Below are positions 1 to 6,532 of a stretch of 19,432 bases of DNA, piece by piece. Numbering within the stretch: position 1 is the first letter of the stretch; each line of letters opens with the position of its first letter. This DNA is from 2-12-FULL-41-17 sp964562855. GTDB taxonomy: Bacteria > Patescibacteriota > Microgenomatia > Curtissbacterales > GWA2-41-24. The position numbers and the translations under genes are program-made. Where the stretch lies: assembly GCA_964562855.1 (NCBI GenBank), contig CAZLVB010000014.1, positions 1 to 19,432 of the forward strand. Reading direction: 5' to 3'. The notes beneath the pieces are model-generated. The model made no database searches and was not told where the DNA came from. It saw nothing but the letters and a program-made list of their open reading frames with translations.

Positions 1-47
1 ACTGTTTCGTAAACAGTAGGTCGTGAGTTCGATTCTCACCGCCGGCT
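1..47 (+). tRNA. tRNA-Thr (anticodon CGU), 3' part only
   Basis: This is the 3' portion of a tRNA cut by the window edge. The anticodon arm reads ACTGT / TTCGTAA / ACAGT at 1-17, giving anticodon CGU, which decodes ACG threonine and keeps U33. The variable loop AGGTC is followed by a perfect T-arm (23-27 GTGAG, loop TTCGATT, 35-39 CTCAC). The acceptor 3' strand CGCCGGC occupies 40-46 and the discriminator T is at 47. No CCA is encoded. The acceptor 5' strand and D-arm lie outside the window, so the fit of the whole tRNA cannot be checked. A second tRNA-like 3' half begins directly downstream. Confidence 0.9.
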
Positions 48-103
48 CAAGGCATGTCGGGCAGGTAAAGCGAAGGTCCCGAGTTCGACTCTCGGAGGTG
101 GCT
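48..103 (+). other. tRNA-like 3' half without a visible 5' half
   Basis: Directly after tRNA-Thr is an AGGTC variable loop (74-78), a perfect T-arm (79-83 CCGAG, loop TTCGACT, 91-95 CTCGG), an acceptor-like strand AGGTGGC (96-102) and a T discriminator (103). Only 26 bases separate tRNA-Thr from this variable loop. That leaves no room for a D-arm and acceptor 5' strand, and I found no convincing anticodon arm in them. It is either a remnant (for example left by integration at a tRNA 3' end) or the 3' half of an outer tRNA-like gene whose 5' half lies upstream of tRNA-Thr. The second option would match the arrangement at 3179-3337. Confidence 0.6.
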
Positions 104-119
104 CAAGCCGCGAAGAATT

Positions 120-836
120 ATGGTTAAAAGGTCCAGAATACAGCGTCTGGCAAGACGCGACGAAAGAGTAATAATCAAAAGGATAGTCTTTCTCTCTGTT
201 GTCAGTTTAATTCTGGCTGTTTTTTTATTCACATTCGGGATTCCACTTTTGGGAAAACTGTCAGACATTGCTAACAGTATTTTTAGAAAAAATCAGACAC
301 AAACGTCTGTCCGGGAAGCGCTGCGGCCCCCAGGACTGAACACTTTACCTGTGGCTACAAACAGCGCAAGGCTGGCAGTTTCTGGGTTTGCCGACGACGA
401 GACGAAGGTAGATATTTACCTAAATGACAATAAAGTGGGTACTGCTAGTGTTTCTGCCGGCAAATTCACATTTAGCGATCTTTCCCTTAGAGAAGGCGAT
501 AATGTCATTTGGGCCAAAGCAATAAACGATTCGGGAGGCGAAAGCGAAAGTTCCGATACGCAAAAGGTAATTCTGGACACTAAAGAGCCCAGTTTGGAAG
601 TAGAAACCCCGACCGATGGCCAATCATTTTCGCAAAATAACAGGATTAGGGTTAGCGGCAAAACCGACAAAGACGCGCAAGTTTTTGCAAACGGTTTTTT
701 GGCAAGTATTGATAGTGAAAACAATTTTGAAGTTTTTGTACCTTTGGTAGAAGGCGAAAATAAACTGGAAATTAAGGCTATTGATGAAGCAGGCAACAGC
801 AAGACACAAACTTTAAAAGTTAACTTCAGGGAGTAA
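120..836 (+). CDS. Membrane-anchored protein with tandem bacterial Ig-like domains
   Basis: The 238-residue product starts with a basic cytoplasmic tail (residues 1-22), then one hydrophobic helix (about 23-46) that looks like an uncleaved anchor. A short linker is followed by two beta-rich repeats of the bacterial Ig/glucodextranase-B type (about 75-150 and 155-236). Each repeat carries the pattern of an N- or D-rich turn, then 'EGDN/EGEN' with an aliphatic strand and a final Gly-Asn/Ser turn. The family usually mediates cell-surface or polysaccharide contacts; the ligand here is unknown. The ATG lies 16 bases after the tRNA-like fragment, with no Shine-Dalgarno site. The message may therefore start by tRNA-type processing, or the gene may have a promoter hidden in the tRNA region. 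Confidence 0.75.
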   Translation: MVKRSRIQRLARRDERVIIKRIVFLSVVSLILAVFLFTFGIPLLGKLSDIANSIFRKNQTQTSVREALRPPGLNTLPVATNSARLAVSGFADDETKVDIYLNDNKVGTASVSAGKFTFSDLSLREGDNVIWAKAINDSGGESESSDTQKVILDTKEPSLEVETPTDGQSFSQNNRIRVSGKTDKDAQVFANGFLASIDSENNFEVFVPLVEGENKLEIKAIDEAGNSKTQTLKVNFRE

Positions 837-896
837 TTTTTAATTTCTAATTTTTTAGGTCAATTAGAATAATTAGGTAATTAGGTCAATTGATGT

Positions 897-1988
897 TCAG
901 GCCACCCAATAGCCGTTGACAAAAAGTACGGCAAGAATAGCCTGGGATATAAGAAAAAGAAACCACACTAAAAAGCGTAAGGTGGAATTTTTTGACAGAG
1001 CAAGGCCAATGACAACAAAACTCCCAATTGAGGCCAAAACGTATCTTGGCATACTACTTAACGTGCCGGCCGATGCCGAAATTAAAATCACAAGCATAGA
1101 AAAAATCCACCAAGAAGAAGGTATTTTTCTTGCACCCCAAATCAAAAGAATTAAAAAGAGAAGAGTACTTGCCAAATCTAAAAAATCGTTTAAAGGCCGG
1201 CCCCTCACGGTAAACATATCCCAAAGATAAGGTAATATTGTCGAGATGGGGTCTTGAATCACTCTTTGCCAAGATACTTGTACGGACAAAAACTTGACGA
1301 AATCATTCGTCGTAAAGTAAAGGTATAAACCGTAAATTGCGAATCCGAATAGTGAAGGGAGAACGTGTAACAGTTTTGTATCTATTTTTTTATAATTAAA
1401 ATTTCGATTTGCCAAATAAGAGTAAAAAATGGCAATTGCCAAGAATACACCCCAAAATCTAGTTAAAGAGGCAAAAGATGCAAAGATACTGGCAGTAAGA
1501 TAATTTTTTTTAAGCAGGAAATAGAAAGTTGAAGCAGAGAGCAAAAGAAATAAGGATTCCGGATAAAAAGCGACTGTAAAAAATGTAGTGGGAAAAAATA
1601 AAAATGAAACAATCACAATATAGGCTAACTTTTTTGAATATTTCTCTTTTAACAATTTAAAAAAGATCCACAAAAAAATCACAAAAAAAATGTTAGACAA
1701 CAGCAGGCCGGCAAAAATTAGATTCAGCGAAAAGACATCACTTATGATTTTTGCCAAATAAGGGTAAAGTGGGAAGAAGGCATAGTCTGATTCCATTACA
1801 TATCCGTTTTTGGCAATTGCGAAATAGTGCCCCCCGTCCCACTGTGCCCATGAAGCCCAAAAATCAAATGGTCTTGCCGCGCTAGCTGCACCAATTCCTG
1901 AATTTTGAATTTTAGGAAACGTGATTGCACCCAAATAGGTGACGATAAAAAGCCCAAATCTCCAAAAAAGAAAAATCTTAAGAATCAT
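897..1988 (-). CDS. PIG-V-like integral membrane mannosyltransferase
   Basis: This is a 363-residue polytopic membrane protein with roughly nine or ten hydrophobic helices. The first extracytoplasmic loop carries a WDGGHYF motif (W50-F56) followed by 'AFFPLYPYLAKI' (about 70-81). Both are hallmarks of the PIG-V/GT-C fold, in which the loop aspartate (here D51) is part of the active site and sugars come from polyprenyl-phosphate donors. In bacteria such proteins glycosylate envelope lipids or surface proteins; the acceptor cannot be read from sequence. Its ATG overlaps the end of the upstream O-antigen-ligase-like gene by 11 bases, so the two are translationally coupled and probably act in one surface-glycan pathway. 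Confidence 0.82.
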   Translation of the reverse strand: MILKIFLFWRFGLFIVTYLGAITFPKIQNSGIGAASAARPFDFWASWAQWDGGHYFAIAKNGYVMESDYAFFPLYPYLAKIISDVFSLNLIFAGLLLSNIFFVIFLWIFFKLLKEKYSKKLAYIVIVSFLFFPTTFFTVAFYPESLFLLLSASTFYFLLKKNYLTASIFASFASLTRFWGVFLAIAIFYSYLANRNFNYKKIDTKLLHVLPSLFGFAIYGLYLYFTTNDFVKFLSVQVSWQRVIQDPISTILPYLWDMFTVRGRPLNDFLDLASTLLFLILLIWGARKIPSSWWIFSMLVILISASAGTLSSMPRYVLASIGSFVVIGLALSKNSTLRFLVWFLFLISQAILAVLFVNGYWVA

Positions 1989-3168
1989 TTCTCAGTGTCA
2001 GGCCCACCATCATCCAAATTATAAGCATGATTTGAGGGAAAAACAGTGAATTGACAAACTGGCTGTGAACGAGAAGGCCTAAAAATGAAGCGAGCGAGGC
2101 CAAGTGCAAATAACTAGACTTGGCAGATTTTGCAAATAGTTTAATAATTGCAAAGACAATAGACAGAAAGAATATCGAGCCAAAAACCCCGGTCGTTGCG
2201 GCTACCAACAAAATGCTTGAATCTGTGCCGGCGCCTGAATGTCCACCAAGAGGTTGGTCAGCAGTAAAAAATCCGTATTTTGCTTGAGCGAACCTGTAGG
2301 TGTTGAATCCAACACCGAAAAGATAATTGTCCTTAAAAATAGTTATCGCTTGTGACCAGCTTTGCAATCGCGCCCGCGCAGTTTCGTCCAGAGTGAATGC
2401 GCCAACCACCCTTTCTTTTACGGGGGAAATTCCCCAAAAAACTAATGTCAAAAACAAAAGCGAGGAAACTAGTGTCTTCGGTGACTTTAATAAACCAATT
2501 GTAAAAAGTGTGACAATTAAGGCAAGATACGAGCTTCTGGAGAAAGTTAAGATTATTGCCCCTAAATAAATGGCGAAAATTGCAAAATAGCTTTTTTTGT
2601 TTGTTGCCAAGAACAGAGAAAGAGAAATTGCTATTAAAACTGCCAGCAACCCCCCGGAAAAATTTGGGTCAAGAAAGGAAGTGGCAATTCGCCTAATGTG
2701 TGGATCCCATCCAAAAGAAACCAGGAAGGAAAGGTCGGGAAAAAGCAAAAGCTGCCCAAATCCGATTAGTGAAAAGACAAGACCAACGCCAAGAGTAAGA
2801 TTTATCCAGTTTTTGATTTCGTCTTTCCTGACAATGTTATAAAAAATAATCGCCAGATAAAAATAAAGAATAAATCTCACAAGAAACATTGACGAAACTA
2901 GCAATTGCGAAAGAGAATATGCGGGCGAGGCTAAAGTCAAAGACGCAAAAGCTGCTAAAGAAAAAAGTGAGACGGTTGAGAAAATTTCTTTCGGTAATTT
3001 AATTGATCTTTTTAAGGTTAGGCTGTGAATTGTGAAGACTAAACCCAGCATCAAAACCAAAAGGTCGGTTGGGGTTATTGCGGAGCTTTCTGAAACTTGA
3101 ATTCGAACTACTTGGCCAAACAAAAGTGAAATTAACAAGGCAACTAGAAGAAATTTAATAAAGTTCAT
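1978..3168 (-). CDS. O-antigen ligase / Wzy-like polysaccharide polymerase
   Basis: This is a polytopic membrane protein of 396 residues from the chosen start. It has about eleven hydrophobic segments and the Wzy_C/O-antigen-ligase signature: a large extracytoplasmic loop with 'FGVGFNTYRFAQ', then 'GGHSGAGTDSSILLVAATTGVFGS', and a final pair of helices around a 'LLVHSQFVNSLFF' segment. The family joins or transfers polyprenyl-linked glycans outside the membrane; the substrate is unknown. The frame stays open 16 codons further upstream, but those codons lie in the T-arm and acceptor of the tRNA-like structure, so the ATG at 3168 is preferred. There is no Shine-Dalgarno site. The start is only 10 bases past the predicted 3' end of that structure. 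It overlaps the PIG-V-like gene downstream. Confidence 0.8.
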   Translation of the reverse strand: MNFIKFLLVALLISLLFGQVVRIQVSESSAITPTDLLVLMLGLVFTIHSLTLKRSIKLPKEIFSTVSLFSLAAFASLTLASPAYSLSQLLVSSMFLVRFILYFYLAIIFYNIVRKDEIKNWINLTLGVGLVFSLIGFGQLLLFPDLSFLVSFGWDPHIRRIATSFLDPNFSGGLLAVLIAISLSLFLATNKKSYFAIFAIYLGAIILTFSRSSYLALIVTLFTIGLLKSPKTLVSSLLFLTLVFWGISPVKERVVGAFTLDETARARLQSWSQAITIFKDNYLFGVGFNTYRFAQAKYGFFTADQPLGGHSGAGTDSSILLVAATTGVFGSIFFLSIVFAIIKLFAKSAKSSYLHLASLASFLGLLVHSQFVNSLFFPQIMLIIWMMVGLTLRNDS

Positions 3169-3178
3169 TGAGGTTATG

Positions 3179-3337
3179 CACACGCACTTGGGATTGAACC
3201 AAGGACCTTCCCGCACCTTTTAGTGTGGAGTCGACAGGGATTGAACCTGTGACCTTTCGGATGTGAACCGAACGCTCTACCACTGAGCTACGACTCCAAA
3301 AGGTGCGGGACTGCTCTGCCACATAAGTTATGCGTGC
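3179..3337 (-). other. Outer tRNA-like structure enclosing tRNA-Val in its anticodon arm
   Basis: Reading the minus strand, 3337-3331 (GCACGCA) pairs with 3186-3180 (TGCGTGT) as a 7-base-pair acceptor with one G-U pair. TA follows, then an imperfect D-arm (ACTT / GAGC around ATGTGGCA, with the conserved GG and A21). Next comes a 13-base arm TCCCGCACCTTTT (3310-3298) that is perfectly complementary to AAAAGGTGCGGGA (3221-3209). The variable loop AGGTC and a perfect T-arm (CTTGG-TTCAATC-CCAAG, 3203-3187) complete it. The whole tRNA-Val plus CACT fills the tip of the long arm. No U33 or normal 7-base anticodon loop can be formed, so the outer part is unlikely to decode. It resembles a tRNA scaffold carrying an inserted RNA. 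Confidence 0.7.
3226..3297 (-). tRNA. tRNA-Val (anticodon CAC)
   Basis: A complete 72-base cloverleaf. The acceptor GGAGTCG/CGACTCC has seven Watson-Crick pairs and discriminator A. The D-arm is GCTC-AGTGGTA-GAGC and the anticodon arm TTCGG-TTCACAT-CCGAA, with U33 and anticodon CAC (GUG valine). The variable loop is AGGTC and the T-arm ACAGG-TTCAATC-CCTGT. CCA is not encoded. A35, C36 and A73 agree with valine identity. The gene is not free-standing: it is bounded by a perfect 13-base inverted repeat (3298-3310 and 3209-3221) that belongs to a second tRNA-like sequence enclosing it. Confidence 0.97.
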
Positions 3338-3347
3338 AGTAGTTGAA

Positions 3348-3356
3348 ATTTTATCA
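3348..3356 (-). promoter_or_regulatory. Extended -10 promoter of the nested tRNA unit
   Basis: On the minus strand 3356-3348 reads TGATAAAAT, an extended -10 element (TGn plus TAAAAT). No convincing -35 is seen. The predicted start, about seven bases downstream, falls near 3341, only some four bases before the first base of the outer tRNA-like acceptor. This supports the outer structure as the real 5' end of the transcript. Confidence 0.5.
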
Positions 3357-3395
3357 CAAGATCATATTTTTCTTCTTATTCTGGTGTTCTATTTT

Positions 3396-3404
3396 TGTTA
3401 GAAT
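3396..3404 (+). promoter_or_regulatory. Extended -10 promoter of lepB
   Basis: TGTTAGAAT at 3396-3404 matches an extended -10 element (TGn plus TAGAAT). The predicted start near 3411 would leave a leader of about 20 bases that contains the GGAG ribosome binding site at 3423-3426. It is divergent from the promoter of the nested tRNA unit. Confidence 0.45.
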
Positions 3405-3431
3405 TACTAAAAGTCCGTCTCTGGAGAAAAA

Positions 3432-4007
3432 GTGAATTTAAAAGAAAGCTTATTAACTGTTTTTAAGGAAATTGTCCAGACAGCTTTAATTTCTCTGGGA
3501 ATTTTTTTCTTCGTCTATATTCTTTTGGTCCAACCTCATCGAGTAAAAGGAGATTCGATGCTGCCAAATTTTGTTGACGGAGAGCTCCTGTTAACGGAGA
3601 AGGTTTCTTATCATCTCTATAAACCTAAACGCGGGGATGTCATTGTTTTTAGGGCACCGGCTCCCCAAAAGGTCGACTACATTAAAAGAATCATTGGCAT
3701 ACCGCATGATAATGTAAAGATCGAAAACGGCACCATTTTTATCAACGATATTAAAATTGATGAACCCTATGAAACTCAGTCCACGGAAGGTAGCATTAAT
3801 GTCCTTTTAGGCGATAACCAGTATTTTGTGCTGGGAGACAATCGTCAAGCGTCCAGTGACTCGCGATCATTTGGGGCAATTGAGCGAAAGAATATCAAGG
3901 GACGGGCTTGGCTAGTTTACTGGCCGGTGATTACTAATTTGAGGTATCAAGGTGCCAGATTTATTTCAGGAGTTAACTACGGCATCCCTGACACGCTTCA
4001 GGATTGA
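3432..4007 (+). CDS. lepB: Signal peptidase I
   Basis: This 191-residue serine-lysine signal peptidase cleaves leader peptides from exported proteins at the outer face of the membrane. It has one N-terminal transmembrane helix (about 15-33). The catalytic serine is in GDSMLPNF (S42) and the general-base lysine in YIKRIIG (K85). The conserved GDNRQASSDSRSFG box lies near residues 137-150, with a matching G-A/T ending. The length is typical of the small Gram-positive type. The start is GTG, chosen because GGAG sits six bases upstream and no closer ATG fits. Its 3' end overlaps the oppositely oriented parB by 42 bases. Confidence 0.95.
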   Translation: MNLKESLLTVFKEIVQTALISLGIFFFVYILLVQPHRVKGDSMLPNFVDGELLLTEKVSYHLYKPKRGDVIVFRAPAPQKVDYIKRIIGIPHDNVKIENGTIFINDIKIDEPYETQSTEGSINVLLGDNQYFVLGDNRQASSDSRSFGAIERKNIKGRAWLVYWPVITNLRYQGARFISGVNYGIPDTLQD

Positions 4008-4796
4008 AAGAGTCGCTTCGATATTACCTTTTGCCACGATATGCATTTTGCCCTCTATCCTCGATTGGCTGATTTTAACTTTCACTTTGGCTCCGTCTGA
4101 TGTCAACCTATCGGTAAGCTCGTCCTGATATTTTTCTAATTCATCGCTTTGAATACGTTGTGCCGGTTTTTGCTGTTTAGGCGCAATATTTTCTCTGGCC
4201 TTCATTTTTCTAGCAAGTTCTTCGGCACCTCGGACGGAAAGATTTTTTTCCAGAATTTCTTTGTAAGCTTCAACTATTAAGTGCGGATCTTCGAGTGAAG
4301 CCAAAGCTCTGACGTGGCCTTCGGTGGTAGCGCCGGAAGCAAGCGCGTCTTTCAGGGCATCTGGTACAGACAGCAGACGAAGTGTGTTGGAAACATACGG
4401 CGCACTTTTGCCAATTTTTACGGCAATTTCGGAGGTTGAAAGGCCAAACTCGTCAATTAATCTTTTAAACGCCTGGGCCCGCTCCAGCGGATTAAGGTCG
4501 ACTCTCTGGACGTTTTCGATTATTGCCATCTCCAGCATGCCTTGGGGAGTTGTTTCTTTGATGATTACCGGGACTTTAGAAAGGCCGGCAATTTTTGAAG
4601 CTCTCCATCGTCTTTCCCCGGCGATGATTTGGTACCCGGCCGGAGTTTTGGCAACAACCAATGGCTCTAAAACTCCATGCTCTCTAATGGAATCTACGAG
4701 CTCTACTAATGAATCCGGGGTAATTAGGCCACGAGGCTGAAGCGGGTTTGCCTGAAGCACATCTATATCTATTTCAAAAATCTGATTTTCTTCCAC
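3966..4796 (-). CDS. parB: ParB-family chromosome partition protein
   Basis: This 276-residue ParB/Spo0J-type protein binds parS and slides on DNA as a CTP-gated clamp. The N-terminal nucleotide-binding domain carries GERRWRA (60-66) and ENVQR (94-98). It is followed by a helix-turn-helix (about 118-142, 'STSEIAVKIGKSAPYVSNTLRLL') and a C-terminal segment (about 215-276) that may dimerise. The start is GTG, five bases after the rpmA stop codon, so it ends the ileS-rodA-rplU-rpmA series. No parA is seen in the window, and I did not recognise a parS site. The 42-base tail-to-tail overlap with lepB means the two messages are partly complementary. Confidence 0.92.
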   Translation of the reverse strand: MEENQIFEIDIDVLQANPLQPRGLITPDSLVELVDSIREHGVLEPLVVAKTPAGYQIIAGERRWRASKIAGLSKVPVIIKETTPQGMLEMAIIENVQRVDLNPLERAQAFKRLIDEFGLSTSEIAVKIGKSAPYVSNTLRLLSVPDALKDALASGATTEGHVRALASLEDPHLIVEAYKEILEKNLSVRGAEELARKMKARENIAPKQQKPAQRIQSDELEKYQDELTDRLTSDGAKVKVKISQSRIEGKMHIVAKGNIEATLSILKRVRDAVVNS

Positions 4797-4801
4797 CTTA
4801 A

Positions 4802-5047
4802 TTAAAGAACATCTACCAACTGTCGGCCGTAGCGTTTTCTAAATTTAACAGTCCCTTCAATTGTTGCAAAAATAGTGTGATCGCGGCCGATTTTTGTACC
4901 AAGTCCTGCGTAAAATTTTGTGCCGCGCTGCCTGACAATAATATTGCCATTTTTCGCCTTTTGCCCGCCATAGATTTTAACTCCAAGTCTTTTGCCAGCG
5001 CTGTCGCGGTTTTTTGAGGTTGCGCCTCCGCCTTTTTTGTGTGCCAC
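4802..5047 (-). CDS. rpmA: 50S ribosomal protein L27
   Basis: This 81-residue L27 begins (M/V)AHKKGGGATSKNRDSAGKRLGVK, the well-known flexible N-terminal tail that reaches the peptidyl-transferase centre. The body 'YGGQKAKNGNIIVRQRGTKFYAGLGTKIGRDHTIFA' is characteristic. The GTG at 5047 is preferred over an in-frame upstream ATG at 5098, because only this start gives the family N-terminus and usual length. An AAGG stretch lies about ten bases upstream. It follows rplU by 89 bases and precedes parB by five. Confidence 0.95.
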   Translation of the reverse strand: MAHKKGGGATSKNRDSAGKRLGVKIYGGQKAKNGNIIVRQRGTKFYAGLGTKIGRDHTIFATIEGTVKFRKRYGRQLVDVL

Positions 5048-5136
5048 CTTTATATTGCCTTCAGCTGCGATTCTATATTTGTTTTCACAGAATGTCAATG
5101 CCTACTGCGATATAGTTTGATACATTTAGGGGAGGT

Positions 5137-5454
5137 TTATAGTTGGATCTTTTCGATGAGAATTTTTGATTTCTGTTGGCGATGTCCTCTTACTCTTAAA
5201 TATTTTGATTTTGACTTGAATTTAACCACTCTGACTTTTTTGTCCTTAAAGTTTTCCAGAATTTTGCCCTTTACTTTCACCTGAGAAACCAGTGGTTTAC
5301 CGAGAGTTAGTTTGCTGCCGGTAGCCACCAGTAAAATCTGCTCAAATGTAACCTGGGAATCTTTGGCGGATGTGACTTTCTCAACAACTATTTTGTCGCC
5401 TTCTTTTACCTTGTATTGTTTGCCGCCAGATTTAATAACTGCCCATGTGTCCAT
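5137..5454 (-). CDS. rplU: 50S ribosomal protein L21
   Basis: From the ATG at 5454 the protein is 105 residues, the usual L21 length. It begins MDTWAVIKSGGKQYKVKEGDKI and ends with the RNA-binding 'SKYLRVRGHRQQKSKILIEKI' segment. The frame is open 24 codons further upstream, but those overlap rodA and do not look like L21. There is no Shine-Dalgarno site before the ATG; instead a good promoter (5463-5492) would start transcription almost at the A of the ATG. L21 pairs with L27, as in most bacteria. Confidence 0.95.
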   Translation of the reverse strand: MDTWAVIKSGGKQYKVKEGDKIVVEKVTSAKDSQVTFEQILLVATGSKLTLGKPLVSQVKVKGKILENFKDKKVRVVKFKSKSKYLRVRGHRQQKSKILIEKIQL

Positions 5455-5462
5455 TGGTTGAG

Positions 5463-5492
5463 ATTTTACCAATAATTTGCGCACGCTATCAA
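5463..5492 (-). promoter_or_regulatory. Promoter for leaderless rplU
   Basis: Minus-strand TTGATA (5492-5487) and TAAAAT (5468-5463) are separated by 18 bases. Eight bases separate the -10 from the rplU ATG, so transcription should start at or next to the ATG. The -35 element overlaps the rodA stop codon (5489-5491), so the ribosomal-protein genes can be expressed independently of ileS-rodA. Confidence 0.6.
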
Positions 5493-6532
5493 TAGCGAAG
5501 TCTTTTTTGCGAAAAGATAATTCCAAAAAGAAAAAGTGTCGAAATTAGTGATGACCCGCCGTAAGAGAACAAAGGAAGAGTTATGCCCGTGACCGGAAGA
5601 ATCCCTAGATTCATACCGATATTTACAAAAAATTGAAAAAATAAATACGAAATTGCGCCGGCGAATATCAGCTGACCGAACCGGTCGACATTTTGGCTAA
5701 TTTGGATAAGTTTTGTGAAAAGCAACAAAAATAGAATGACCACCAGGCTTGCACCCAAAAAACCCAGTTGTTCGGCGGTAGAGGCAAATATGAAATCACT
5801 TTCTGTTTCGGGCAAAAATTCCAGCTGCGACTGAGTACCCCGACCAAGACCTCTTCCCAAAAATTGGCCGGAGCCGACTGCTATTTTTGATTGAATCAGG
5901 CTGTATCCTGTCCCCAGAGGATCGAGCTGCGGGTTTAAGAAACTTTCGATTCTCTCTTTCTGGTATGGAGCCAAAAATTCGAAAGTTGTAAATGCCAAAA
6001 TCAAAGCTGTTATGCCTAAGAAAAAAATTGTCTTTAGCTTAAGGCCGGAAACATAAGCGATTCCCAAAAAGATGATTAAAATGGGCAAGCTGTTACCAAG
6101 ATCGGGCTGAAAAAAAATCAGGACAAGCAGAGGAACAATTAAAAGAAACCCTAAAAATAAATTTTTAAGATCTTGTGCAGGCCTGTCTTTGAAGAATGTT
6201 GAAAGCATGAGTATACTTGATATTTTGGCGATTTCTGAGGGCTGAAAACGGAAAAACCCTAAATCTATCCACCTTACCGAGCCGCGAACGGGTTCTGCGA
6301 CAAAGTACAAAGAAACCAAAAAAAGTAAAGTTATCAAGTAAAAAGGTATTGTTAATTTCTTCCAAAAACTAACATCCATGGGAGCGGTAGCGGCCATTAT
6401 TGCTAAGCCCATTGTCCAAAATATCAGTTGATTTAGAGCTAAATTTTTGCTGAGTGAATAGATTATTAGAAGAGAAATTAAGCCCAGCGCCGCAATTATT
6501 AATAATAAGGAGTAATCGAGACCTTTACGCAT
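5489..6532 (-). CDS. rodA: SEDS-family peptidoglycan glycosyltransferase (RodA/FtsW)
   Basis: This 347-residue SEDS protein has about ten transmembrane helices. Family motifs are present: 'RGSVRWIDLGFFRFQPSEIAKI' (about 83-104), 'FFQPDLGNSLP' (about 141-151), the large loop 'GSGQFLGRGLGRGTQSQLEFLPETESDFIFA', and the C-terminal 'MNLGILPVTGITLPLFSYGGSS'. SEDS enzymes polymerise lipid II with a class B PBP. The wording of the loops and the lack of a long N-terminal extension favour RodA over FtsW, but this is not certain. The ATG overlaps the ileS stop codon by one base (TAATG), so translation is coupled. Confidence 0.88.
   Translation of the reverse strand: MRKGLDYSLLLIIAALGLISLLIIYSLSKNLALNQLIFWTMGLAIMAATAPMDVSFWKKLTIPFYLITLLFLVSLYFVAEPVRGSVRWIDLGFFRFQPSEIAKISSILMLSTFFKDRPAQDLKNLFLGFLLIVPLLVLIFFQPDLGNSLPILIIFLGIAYVSGLKLKTIFFLGITALILAFTTFEFLAPYQKERIESFLNPQLDPLGTGYSLIQSKIAVGSGQFLGRGLGRGTQSQLEFLPETESDFIFASTAEQLGFLGASLVVILFLLLFTKLIQISQNVDRFGQLIFAGAISYLFFQFFVNIGMNLGILPVTGITLPLFSYGGSSLISTLFLFGIIFSQKRLRY

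Noticed and set aside
41..103. A 63-base minimal tRNA overlapping the end of tRNA-Thr, since GCCGGCT could pair with AGGTGGC except at one position
   Set aside because: No D-arm or anticodon arm can be formed in between, and the pairing borrows the acceptor of tRNA-Thr.
416..802. Long open frames on the minus strand opposite the Ig-like gene
   Set aside because: They are reading-frame shadows: no start signals, no recognisable domains, and the plus-strand protein is clearly real.
3179..3337. tmRNA or a tRNA with a group I intron
   Set aside because: The outer sequence has a normal-looking D-arm and AGGTC variable loop, unlike tmRNA. The insert is a 72-base tRNA plus four bases, far too short for a group I intron.
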